NCBI GenBank assembly: GCA_013822735.1
Contig: PNKZ01000015.1
Coordinates: forward strand, 79,065 to 143,064
Direction of reading: 5' to 3'
Source: Pirellula sp.
GTDB lineage: Bacteria; Planctomycetota; Planctomycetia; Pirellulales; PNKZ01
DNA length: 64,000 nt
In this document: positions 9,599 through 18,420 of the stretch, piece after piece
How positions within the stretch are numbered: position 1 is the stretch's first letter
How the letters are laid out: every line of letters starts with the position of its first letter
Program-made: the position numbers and the translations under genes
Notes under the pieces: generated by a model
What the model saw: the letters and a program-made list of their open reading frames with translations, nothing else
The model's database searches: none
Told to the model about the DNA's origin: nothing

Positions 9599-11968
9599 CT
9601 AGTGCAGGTTGTCGCCTTCCGTCGGCGCGGCGGGGGGCGTGAGCTCCAGAAGCGGCGTGCCGACGCGCAGAGTTACCGGTGCGGCCGGCGGAGGCGAAGC
9701 CGGCGCCGTGGTGGGCGGCAGGGCAACGATCGCTTGTTCTGCCGCGGGCTCCAATTGAACAGACGGGGCCGGACCGGTGATGTGCTTCCATTCGCCGGAT
9801 ACGGCAGACGCGGCGACGGTGGGTCGCCCGACGCTTTTAGCCGGTTCGGGTACAGCCGACGGTTCGACGTTAGCGGCCTGTTGAACGTTTGCAACGGATT
9901 CTTCGTACTGCGCCGGTTGCACGACCGGCTTCGCGGCCGGAACTTCTTCCAATACCGGCAACAACATCGCCTGAGAACCGGTAACTTTTCGGCCCGGCGA
10001 CAGAATGTAGTTAATCGGCCCGACCTTGAGCAGCGATCGCGAGTTACGCGGCGCATCGAGATAGGCTTTCTCGGCCCAAGGCCCTTCGGCCATGTCGACG
10101 CCGTTGTACTGCAGAAGCGTCCCGGCTTCGAACTGCACGTTCTTCAGGGAGATTGCGTGTTCGACGCGAGCCCGATGGAAGCGAATGTCGGCATCGGCGG
10201 CCATGCGCTGCGCTTCGAGCAAGTAGTCGAGCGTCGCTTGATCGGCATCGAACGCGGCTTGGGTCGCCATCACTTGTTGAAATGCGGCCGTGCGTCTGTT
10301 GAGCGTCGTCTGGACGACGAACTGCGTTCGATCCACTTCGGCCGCGGCCGTGCTTAAGTCGTGGACGACTTGCCGTTCCATTTCATGCAGCAGCGCCCGC
10401 TCGCGCGAGAGCTGCCACTGCGCGCTCTTCACGGCGGCATGACCGCGACGGAACCCAAGCGGCACGTTGAGCTCGGCGCCCAGTTGCCATTCTTGGAATT
10501 TGCCGCCGAAGAGCGTGTCTAACGCCGAACCGAACGGAATCGGCGGTCCGCCGGCAAGATCGTCGCCGAAACCGCGCCACCGATAACGACCGATCGTATC
10601 GAGCTGCGGCAACAGGAAGTTGCGCGAGGCGACGAGCTCCAACTCGCGGCGTTTGACGATCCACCGTTGCCGACGCAGTTCGACGCGTCGCGCCAACGAC
10701 TCGGCCACGAGCGGCTGCCAATCGAATTTCACGGGTACGGTCGTCGGCTCGTCGAGCGGACGCAGGAGTTCGCCGTCGCCGATCGGAAGTCCGATCAGCA
10801 AGCGTAGTCGGCGTTCGCAAACCTGCACGCCGCCGTTGCCGCGAAACGTGCCGCCGCTGGAGCCGTTGTTCATGCGCGTACCGTCGAGCGGAGTGCCGGC
10901 CAGCGCGTTTTGCACTTCTTCTTCGAAGCGGAAGAACTGCTCGCGGGCCTGAGCTTCCTTTTCCGCCTCACCGCCCCGACGACCGGTGTCGTACAACGAG
11001 CGCACTTTACGCCAAGTTTCTAAGCCTGTGTTGCGAGCGACCAGCTTGGCGTCGAGATCGCGATAGGCGTAATAGAGATCCCAGTAAGCGTTTTCCGTTT
11101 CGCTGAGTAGCCCGCGCACGCCGGTTTCCAATTCGGCGAGGCTTACGTCGGTGTTCATCCGCGCGATGAGTACGCCGTTGTAAACGCCCGGCGTCGCCCC
11201 GGGCCCGGCAATGCGGTTGAAATCGACGCCTGCGCCCTGCAACAGCGGATGGCGGAATTCCGTTTCGATATTGGAGTTCCATGCGCTGGGAAAGAGATTG
11301 CCCGGCGCATTGTTCGCGTCGTAGTCGGTGAAGTTTCGCACGCTGAGTTGCGTTCCGTCGGCGGTGCGCTTCGTGAGCTGGTTCTGAAACACGTACGCAT
11401 CTTGTTGCAAAAGACGCGTGCCGCCGCCGAAGAATTGGTTGTTCAGCGCGCGATCGTTTTTCTCAAAGAACGCCGAGCTTGCAAACGACGTGTCGAACGC
11501 GCTCAAGGCCGCTTCCGGCCCGAAGCGCGGATCGGTTTCTTGAATTGCCGGGTTGTAAACCGAACTATACGCCTGCGGCGATCGCAACATCTGCCCGCCG
11601 AGATCTCGCAGTACTTTGGCATTGGCGAGCGCGATTCGCATGGCTTCTTCCAGCGACAGGTCGCGGAAGTTCATCGGCTCGACGCTCGCCAACGACAGCG
11701 GCGCCGGCGTGGAGAGCAAATCATCACTCGTCGGCGTACGGACATCCGCGTATTCGATGGTCGTCGCCGTCGCACGCCAACCCGCGTTATGGATTGACGA
11801 AAACCGGCTCTGGAGATTTTCGCGCGTATTGCAGCCGGGCAATAGGGCGACGATCGCCCCAATCACCACGATTCTGCGTCGTGCGTCTTGTTTCCAGTTC
11901 AAGATTCTCGTCCTTGGGCGCCCTGAATGAAAGCAGCGTCGGCGTTGGTCGACTTTTACGCATTTCAT
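9599..11968 (-). CDS. TolC-like outer membrane efflux family protein
   Basis: Long OEP-like helices (LLSETENAYWDLYYAYRDLDAKLVARNTGLETWRKVRSLYDTGRRGGEAEK...; SLKNVQFEAGTLLQYNGVDMAEG). Lipobox-like LLPGCN near the N terminus; start may be downstream of 11968. Confidence 0.8.
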   Translation of the reverse strand: MKCVKVDQRRRCFHSGRPRTRILNWKQDARRRIVVIGAIVALLPGCNTRENLQSRFSSIHNAGWRATATTIEYADVRTPTSDDLLSTPAPLSLASVEPMNFRDLSLEEAMRIALANAKVLRDLGGQMLRSPQAYSSVYNPAIQETDPRFGPEAALSAFDTSFASSAFFEKNDRALNNQFFGGGTRLLQQDAYVFQNQLTKRTADGTQLSVRNFTDYDANNAPGNLFPSAWNSNIETEFRHPLLQGAGVDFNRIAGPGATPGVYNGVLIARMNTDVSLAELETGVRGLLSETENAYWDLYYAYRDLDAKLVARNTGLETWRKVRSLYDTGRRGGEAEKEAQAREQFFRFEEEVQNALAGTPLDGTRMNNGSSGGTFRGNGGVQVCERRLRLLIGLPIGDGELLRPLDEPTTVPVKFDWQPLVAESLARRVELRRQRWIVKRRELELVASRNFLLPQLDTIGRYRWRGFGDDLAGGPPIPFGSALDTLFGGKFQEWQLGAELNVPLGFRRGHAAVKSAQWQLSRERALLHEMERQVVHDLSTAAAEVDRTQFVVQTTLNRRTAAFQQVMATQAAFDADQATLDYLLEAQRMAADADIRFHRARVEHAISLKNVQFEAGTLLQYNGVDMAEGPWAEKAYLDAPRNSRSLLKVGPINYILSPGRKVTGSQAMLLPVLEEVPAAKPVVQPAQYEESVANVQQAANVEPSAVPEPAKSVGRPTVAASAVSGEWKHITGPAPSVQLEPAAEQAIVALPPTTAPASPPPAAPVTLRVGTPLLELTPPAAPTEGDNLH

Positions 11969-12138
11969 GCGCTAGGGGATTCATCGGACCGCACGATCGA
12001 CATAAGCATTAATTTCGTCAAATTCAGAAAGGTCGACGCAAATTGCCAATGCCAGCTGCCGTTTTCCAGGGGCTTCACACTCATCGAACGCGCGAAAGCA
12101 TGCGGGAAGAAATGCCTGCGAGGATATACTGAGAGGCT

Positions 12139-14154
12139 ATGCTTCCTCCCCTCGAACACGCAGGCACCGCCGGCACCTGGGACGCTCTCGACCACCTCAT
12201 CGATGAGTTGGTGGTGTGGAGCCGTACATCTGCGGCGCCACAGACGTTCTATCGCGAAATGTTGCGACGCGTCATCGAGGCGCTCGCGGCCCGTGGCGCG
12301 TGCGTATGGGAAGCCGAGCCGAGCGGCGCTTTGCTTCGCGCGCACTTTACCGCCGATTCGCACGGGCCCCCCTCAGACGATCCGACGCGCTTTCAACGGT
12401 TCGCTCCGGCGGTCGATTGGGCGTTGTCGCATTGCGAGGCATTGGCGCTAGCGCCCGATGCGGAATCGGACGATCGTTCACTCCCGCCCAACTGCTCCGA
12501 CTCTTTACTTTTTGTCCAACCGTTCGTCGTCGACGACGCCCCGTTGGGAGTGATTCTTGTCGAGCAACGCCCCAACTTAGAGCCTGATGCGCGGCGCGGG
12601 GCACTGCGCCTCTTAGCGACCATTGCCGATCTCACGGCTGATTATCATCGCAATCGTCAGCGCGCTTTATTCCAACGACGCGCGGCGGAAGCCGGCGAGT
12701 TAGAAGCCCTGCTCACCGCTTTGCATGCGGAAATCGACGTTCGCGCAGTCGCCTACGCGGCGGCTCACGAAGGTCGCCGCTGGTGTAACGTGGATCGCGT
12801 CGCAGTACTTTCCCTGGAGCACAAGGCGGCCCGCCTGTTGGCCGTCGGCGGCGTGGAATCCGTCGATCGCCGCGCAGAAAGTGTCCGAAAACTCGAACAA
12901 CTCGCAACATTGGTCGCAGCGCAACGTCGCCCGTTGCGCTATCCAGATCAAGCGACGTCTCCCCCGGCGCCGCAAGTAGCACAAGCCCTGGCCGACTACG
13001 TCGAGGCCGCCGAGCCTCGATCGCTTGAAATCGCGATCCTGGAGCGCGCTTCGGAAGCAATCGAATCGCCGATCGGCTTGTTGGTCCTCGAGCAATTTGG
13101 CCCCGAAACGTCGGGCCTCTCCGACGACTCCTTGCTCGCCGAGCGACTGGAGACTCTCCGTCGCCATACCGGCGTCGCCCTCGCCAACGCGCTGGAAATC
13201 GAACGAATACCGTTGCAGCGCTTTTGGCGGGCACTATCCAACAACCGTAACGTCGTATCGCGCCGCCTCGGCAAGGCTGCCGCCGCCTGCGCCGCCGTCG
13301 CTTTGCTTTGCGGCGCCACTTTCCTCATCCCGGCCCGTCTTACGGTTGAAGCCGCCGGCAAATTGCAGCCCAGCGCACGGCGCGACATCTACGCCCCGCT
13401 CGACGGCATCGTCGAAGAGATCCTCGTCCGGCACGGCGATTTCGTCACGGCCGAGATGCCGCTCCTGAGCCTTCGCAAGCCGGAATTAGAACTCGAACAG
13501 GCGCGCGTGTTAGGCGAGTTGCAAACCGCTGAACGTCGTCTTTCGGCCTTGCGCGCGAATCGTACGTCGGGCACCGCTGCGGATGCCGTCGAGCGTCGCC
13601 GTCGCCAAGAACTTGCCGCGGAAGAAGAACAGCTCAAGCAAGCAATCGCCGGGTCTCAGGAGCAGCTTCGGCTTCTCACACTACAGCAATCGGAACTCAT
13701 CGTACGTTCTCCGATAGCCGGACGCGTAACGACCTGGGACCCCGAACGGTTGCTGGCAGGTCGTCCGGTTGCTCGGGGCGACGCACTTTTACACATTGCC
13801 GACGAATCCGGGCCTTGGACCTTGGAGCTTGACGTACCACAACAAGGGTACGACGACGTCGCCCGCGCGCTTCGCGGCGGTGCGGAACCGCCGGTCGTGG
13901 AGTTCGTCGTCGCCACACGGCCCGAGCAAACGCACATAGGCAAACTCGTTCGCCTAGCCGAAGCGGCTGAAACATCGGCTGACGAAGGTACGCGTTTGGC
14001 CGGCATCGCGGAGTTCCATCGCGCCGATGTAGCCGATGAAATCCGTCGCCCGGGCACATCTGTTTCTGCCAAGATCGATTGCGGTTCCAGTTCGCTCGGC
14101 AGCGTGTCGACGCGCGACCTTCTCTACTATCTGCGAACTCGGTGGTGGTTCTAA
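12139..14154 (+). CDS. GAF-domain protein fused through a TM helix to a HlyD-type periplasmic adaptor
   Basis: N-terminal about 370 aa with GAF-like segments; TM AAAACAAVALLCGATFLIPARL; then AAGKLQPSARRDIYAPLDGIVEEILVRHGDFVTAEMPLLSL (biotinyl-lipoyl) and SPIAGRVTTWDPERLLAGRPVARGDALLHIAD. Confidence 0.78.
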   Translation: MLPPLEHAGTAGTWDALDHLIDELVVWSRTSAAPQTFYREMLRRVIEALAARGACVWEAEPSGALLRAHFTADSHGPPSDDPTRFQRFAPAVDWALSHCEALALAPDAESDDRSLPPNCSDSLLFVQPFVVDDAPLGVILVEQRPNLEPDARRGALRLLATIADLTADYHRNRQRALFQRRAAEAGELEALLTALHAEIDVRAVAYAAAHEGRRWCNVDRVAVLSLEHKAARLLAVGGVESVDRRAESVRKLEQLATLVAAQRRPLRYPDQATSPPAPQVAQALADYVEAAEPRSLEIAILERASEAIESPIGLLVLEQFGPETSGLSDDSLLAERLETLRRHTGVALANALEIERIPLQRFWRALSNNRNVVSRRLGKAAAACAAVALLCGATFLIPARLTVEAAGKLQPSARRDIYAPLDGIVEEILVRHGDFVTAEMPLLSLRKPELELEQARVLGELQTAERRLSALRANRTSGTAADAVERRRRQELAAEEEQLKQAIAGSQEQLRLLTLQQSELIVRSPIAGRVTTWDPERLLAGRPVARGDALLHIADESGPWTLELDVPQQGYDDVARALRGGAEPPVVEFVVATRPEQTHIGKLVRLAEAAETSADEGTRLAGIAEFHRADVADEIRRPGTSVSAKIDCGSSSLGSVSTRDLLYYLRTRWWF

Positions 14155-14156
14155 CC

Positions 14157-15083
14157 ATGATTTCGCCTTCGACCCGCCGATTGTACCTGACGCTCTCGCC
14201 GGCCGTTTGGTCGTTATCGTTTCTCGCCGCGACTGCCGCCGCCGCCGAACCAGCTTCGCTTCATGTGCCTGACGCCGTCGTGACGCTCAGCGAACAAATC
14301 GAAGTCCCGGCACGCAGCGCGGGCGTGTTGGCGACAATGAACGTTCGCGAGGGGGACGTCGTCAAAGCAGGTCAAGTTGCGGGCGTCATGGACGATGCCG
14401 ACGCTCGTCTCGCCGTCGCCAAGGCCGAAACGGAAGCGGCAATCGCTCGCGCCGAAGCAGACAACAAACTGAAAGCGCTCGCCGCCGAAAAGGCCGCCGC
14501 CGCCGCCAAGGCAGAACTGCAGCGCGCCCTCGAGTCGGGCGAGAAATACGCCAAGAGCGTTTCGCAATCGGAGCTCGATCGCCTGCGCCTTCAGGCGGAT
14601 AAGGGCTCGCTCGAACATCAACAAGCCGAACACGAACGAAGTCAGGCACAACTCACGGCGCGCATCAAAGCGAATGAGTTGGATGCGGCACGTCGCAAGC
14701 TCGAACTACACCGCATCACGGCCCCCGCTTCCGGCATGGTGGTCGACGTGCGCAAACATGTCGGCGAATGGGTCGAGCCCGGCATGCCGGTGTTGCGCAT
14801 CGTGCGCATGGATCCGCTACGCGTCGAAGCGTTTGTTTCGGCGGCCGACGCCGTGGGGCTGCGTCCCGGCTGCGACGCTTCGTTTCAAATCGCCGCAGGC
14901 GGCGCGACGGATCGGGTCGCCGGCAAGCTCTCGTTTATCAGTCCCGAGATCGACCCGATTAACGGCCAAGTGCGCATTTGGGTCGATTTGCCCAATGCCG
15001 ACGGAACGCTTCGGCCTGGCCTGCAAGGAACGCTGGTGATCACTCCGGCCGGCAAGCTCGCTCCGGTCGACGGAGCGCGCTAA
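14157..15083 (+). CDS. HlyD-family periplasmic adaptor subunit
   Basis: Signal peptide; VPARSAGVLATMNVREGDVVKAGQVAGVMDD; coiled coil; ITAPASGMVVDVRKHVGEWVEPGMPVLRIV. Confidence 0.87.
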   Translation: MISPSTRRLYLTLSPAVWSLSFLAATAAAAEPASLHVPDAVVTLSEQIEVPARSAGVLATMNVREGDVVKAGQVAGVMDDADARLAVAKAETEAAIARAEADNKLKALAAEKAAAAAKAELQRALESGEKYAKSVSQSELDRLRLQADKGSLEHQQAEHERSQAQLTARIKANELDAARRKLELHRITAPASGMVVDVRKHVGEWVEPGMPVLRIVRMDPLRVEAFVSAADAVGLRPGCDASFQIAAGGATDRVAGKLSFISPEIDPINGQVRIWVDLPNADGTLRPGLQGTLVITPAGKLAPVDGAR

Positions 15084-17317
15084 TGGCGACGGTCGCGACG
15101 CCTTACTCTTTCGCATCGCAGCCGTGGCTCGCACGTCGCGCCGATTTGAAGATCCGCCCCGCGCCGACGGCGGCCGCCGCATGGCTCGTCGAAGACCCCG
15201 CCGCATCACGCTATTTCGAACTATCCGCCGACGAATACTTTTTGCTGCGGCAGTTCGACGGACGTTCCTCCCCCACGGACATTTGCACTCGCTACGAGCG
15301 CGCCTTCGCTCCCCGCCGCCTTGACGACGCTCAACTCGACGAGTTCGCGACGCGACTTTATCACCAAGGGTTGCTCGTTTCCACCGCGACCGGACAAGGC
15401 GAGGTACTGCGTCGCCGCGCTACGGAAACGGCTCGCACCGCGCGACGACGCGCGCTGCTCAACCCGCTCGCGATTCGCTTGCCGGGAGTCGACCCCGCGC
15501 CGATTCTGTCGCGCATTGCTCCCGCCTGCGACTGGATGTTTTCACGCACCTTCCTCCTGCTTGCGATGCTGCTCGCCGTCGCTGCCGTCGGCATCGCCGT
15601 TCTTCGTTCCGACTTGCTGCTCCGGGAATTGCGTGCGGCGACCGCCGCGTTTCATCCGAGCATGCTGCTCAGCTTGGCACTCGTCACTGCCGGCGCCAAA
15701 GTGATACACGAGCTCGCTCACGCCGTGGCCTGCCGTAAACTCGGCGGAAATTGCCGCGAAATCGGCGTGCTGCTGTTGGTGGGCGTGCCTTGCCTCTATT
15801 GCGACGTCACTTCCGTTTGGATGATTCCCGAGCGCTGGAAGCGGGCTGTCGTCGGCGCGGCGGGAATCTTCGCCGAGCTGTTCCTTGCGGCAGTCGCCAT
15901 CTTGCTGTGGAACGCGAGCGCACCCGGACTGTTTCACGACGTCTGTCTGCAACTGGTTGTGGTCTGTTCCGTGGCCACGGTGCTGTTTAACGGTAACCCG
16001 CTCTTGCGCTACGACGGTTATTTCATCCTCACAGACCTTGTCGGCACATCGAATTTAGGGGAGCGCTCCGAGACTGTGCTCGGGACGCTCCTGCGGCAGT
16101 GTTACTGTGGTGACTCGGAGAATGCTGAGATAGGACCGCTTCCGGCTCGCCCCTGGCTTTGGGCCGGCTATGCTTTCGCATCGATTATCTATCGCACGGC
16201 GCTTACCGTCTTGGTGTGGTGGTTCTTGCGCACGGCGCTACGCCCTCTCGGGCTCACCGTCGTGGCCGATGCCGTTTTGGCGCTATCGCTCGTCGGGATG
16301 GTCGTGATCCCGCTCCGACGAACGACCAGCGCTATACGACAAGGACTACTAAACGGACGCATCGATGGGAGGCGCCTCGGCGTGCGAAGCCTCGCGACCA
16401 GTTTGCTTTTGGCAGGCGCATTGCTTTGGCCCTGGCCGCACCGTGTCGCCGCTCCCGCCGTCGCGCACGTGCGAGAGGGGCGCCACCTTTTCATTGCGAC
16501 GCCCGGCAAGATTGTCTCCTCCAAGCAGTTGGGAGATGTCGTAGATGCCGGAGAATCGGTCGCAACACTTGTAAACCTGGATATCGAACGTGAGGCTTCT
16601 CAAGCGCGAAGCGAGGCGGCACAACGTCATGCGGCGGTCGACCACCTTGAGAGCCGACGTGTCGATGACCCTGCTGCAGGTGACGAACTTCCCGCAGCTC
16701 GGCAAGCAGCCGCGGCGGCCGACGACCGTGTGCGTCTGAGTCAGAAGGAACTCGCCCGTTTGGTGATTCGGTCACCCGTCGCGGGAACCGTGCTCCCCTT
16801 ACCCCAAGCGCTGGCGAATCTAGGCGAGGACCCGCAACGCAACTCGGCGAACGAACTCGACTCGTCGCCACTCGCACCGCGCAATCACGGTCGATACCTG
16901 GCGGCGGGGACGCCCCTTTGCACGGTGGGCGATGCCCAAAAACGTGAGGCCGTCCTCGTCGTCGACGAGCGCGACGTTGAATTCGTGCAGACGGATGCCG
17001 ACGTCCGTTGTCAGTTCGACGCAACCGGCACGCGGATCTGGCACGGCCGGGTTATCGAATCTACGGCCATGCGCGACACGAACATTCCGCCGGAAGTTGC
17101 CGCCGCCGGACACTTGGCGTTGGAAGCCGCGCCCGGCGGCTCGCGTCGGCCCACGGCAGAGTATTTTTTGGTACGTGTCGCAATTGAAGATGATGCCGGC
17201 CTGATCCCGATCGGAGCAGTGGGGCAAGCGCGGATTGATGCCGGCGGACAATCGCTCGCAGCCCGCGGAATGCGATTTCTCAGCGAAACGTTCCGAATGC
17301 AGTCTCCGGCCCGTTGA
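15083..17317 (+). CDS. PqqD-like N-terminal domain + M50 (site-2 protease-like) membrane peptidase + HlyD-like C-terminal domain
   Basis: TAATG overlap with the previous stop. YFELSADEYFLLRQFDG...; HELAH (about 15707-15721); LLRYDGYFILTDLVG; C-terminal LVIRSPVAGTVLPL. Confidence 0.83.
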   Translation: MATVATPYSFASQPWLARRADLKIRPAPTAAAAWLVEDPAASRYFELSADEYFLLRQFDGRSSPTDICTRYERAFAPRRLDDAQLDEFATRLYHQGLLVSTATGQGEVLRRRATETARTARRRALLNPLAIRLPGVDPAPILSRIAPACDWMFSRTFLLLAMLLAVAAVGIAVLRSDLLLRELRAATAAFHPSMLLSLALVTAGAKVIHELAHAVACRKLGGNCREIGVLLLVGVPCLYCDVTSVWMIPERWKRAVVGAAGIFAELFLAAVAILLWNASAPGLFHDVCLQLVVVCSVATVLFNGNPLLRYDGYFILTDLVGTSNLGERSETVLGTLLRQCYCGDSENAEIGPLPARPWLWAGYAFASIIYRTALTVLVWWFLRTALRPLGLTVVADAVLALSLVGMVVIPLRRTTSAIRQGLLNGRIDGRRLGVRSLATSLLLAGALLWPWPHRVAAPAVAHVREGRHLFIATPGKIVSSKQLGDVVDAGESVATLVNLDIEREASQARSEAAQRHAAVDHLESRRVDDPAAGDELPAARQAAAAADDRVRLSQKELARLVIRSPVAGTVLPLPQALANLGEDPQRNSANELDSSPLAPRNHGRYLAAGTPLCTVGDAQKREAVLVVDERDVEFVQTDADVRCQFDATGTRIWHGRVIESTAMRDTNIPPEVAAAGHLALEAAPGGSRRPTAEYFLVRVAIEDDAGLIPIGAVGQARIDAGGQSLAARGMRFLSETFRMQSPAR

Positions 17318-17348
17318 TCGAGCAACATCCACGTGGCGGCGGTTCGCG

Positions 17349-17960
17349 TTAGTAGCGAGGGCAACGCGTGCCGCTGCTGCCCGGGCGACCGTATCCCAAC
17401 GAGTAGACGCACTCACGCGGCGGGTGAACCAACATCTTCGCGGGCAACAGCGCCGTATCGGCGGCAAACTGTACGCCCGAGGCAATCGGCTGCATCAACC
17501 CGAAGTTGGCGCCGTAGCGTTCCACGTAGCGTTGTTCGAAATAGAGCGGGCGATGCACCATATTAGATGCTTGCCAGAAGTACATGGAGTCGGCATAGCC
17601 GCGTTGCACTTCGCGCCCTCCGACCGTTTCGGGGGGCGCGGAAGCAGGCGCGGCAACATTAGCGGGAACTTCTCCCGACAACCGAATGTTGACGGAGATA
17701 TCCCGTAGCGGCTTCACAGCCGGCGCGTTGGGGTCGGACTGCGGCGCCGGTATGCTGTCGACTGCAACTTCCTGTTGCGGGACGACTTCAATCGTAGGAG
17801 CCGGCGACGCCAATCTGTTCGAATTTTGGGGATCGGCCGCCATCGCGGCTCCCAACCAAATCATGGCGGCACATTGCGTCGCGACAGCCGCCCAGCGTCC
17901 CATCGCAAAACCGCGACGTCGCAAGACCGTGCTCCCGGCGAATCGGCTTGTAGCGTTCAT
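17349..17960 (-). CDS. Hypothetical exported protein, convergent to the adaptor cluster
   Basis: Signal-like MNATSRFAGSTVLRRRGFAMGRWAAVATQCAAMIWLGAAMA; conserved-looking C terminus PLYFEQRYVERYGANFG...PPRECVYSLGYGRPG. Confidence 0.6.
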   Translation of the reverse strand: MNATSRFAGSTVLRRRGFAMGRWAAVATQCAAMIWLGAAMAADPQNSNRLASPAPTIEVVPQQEVAVDSIPAPQSDPNAPAVKPLRDISVNIRLSGEVPANVAAPASAPPETVGGREVQRGYADSMYFWQASNMVHRPLYFEQRYVERYGANFGLMQPIASGVQFAADTALLPAKMLVHPPRECVYSLGYGRPGSSGTRCPRY

Positions 17961-18420
17961 TCGGGCAATCCTACGTTTAGCGATGACACCGGTTCGACGC
18001 GAGATAACGGTTGCTAGGGCAAGGTATCGTCGCCGCATAATCGTTGCGTCGAACAAACGTGCGATCGAGCGTAAGACCGATACGACGGCTTTAGACGGCA
18101 CAATCGGTACAACGCGAACGTGTTGCACGAAAACGCCGTGTTTTGCGTCGTGATGCCGGCAAATCCCGGGGTAATTGCAGGGGTATTCTGCACCTCACGT
18201 CGAATTCCGGCCCTTTGTTGCGCCCGACAATCGCCAAAGATTGACACCCCCGCAAAGGCTGGAAACAATGGAAACTCACGGGCGGCGCAGCGTCCGGCCC
18301 CTGCGTTCTGCAAAGGCGCGGGGCGGTAACGGAGAGAGTTTCGATCCCCCCTTCCCCGGCTTGGTGAAACAGGGCTAGTTTCGCCGGGCTGTAGCGCGCA
18401 AGCGCTTACGCGACGCCACT

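Noticed and set aside
12041-12075. aattgccaatgccagctgcc as a third copy of the two-block element, upstream of the GAF-HlyD gene
   Set aside because: Only about 9 nt of block 1 match and block 2 is absent, so chance similarity cannot be excluded.
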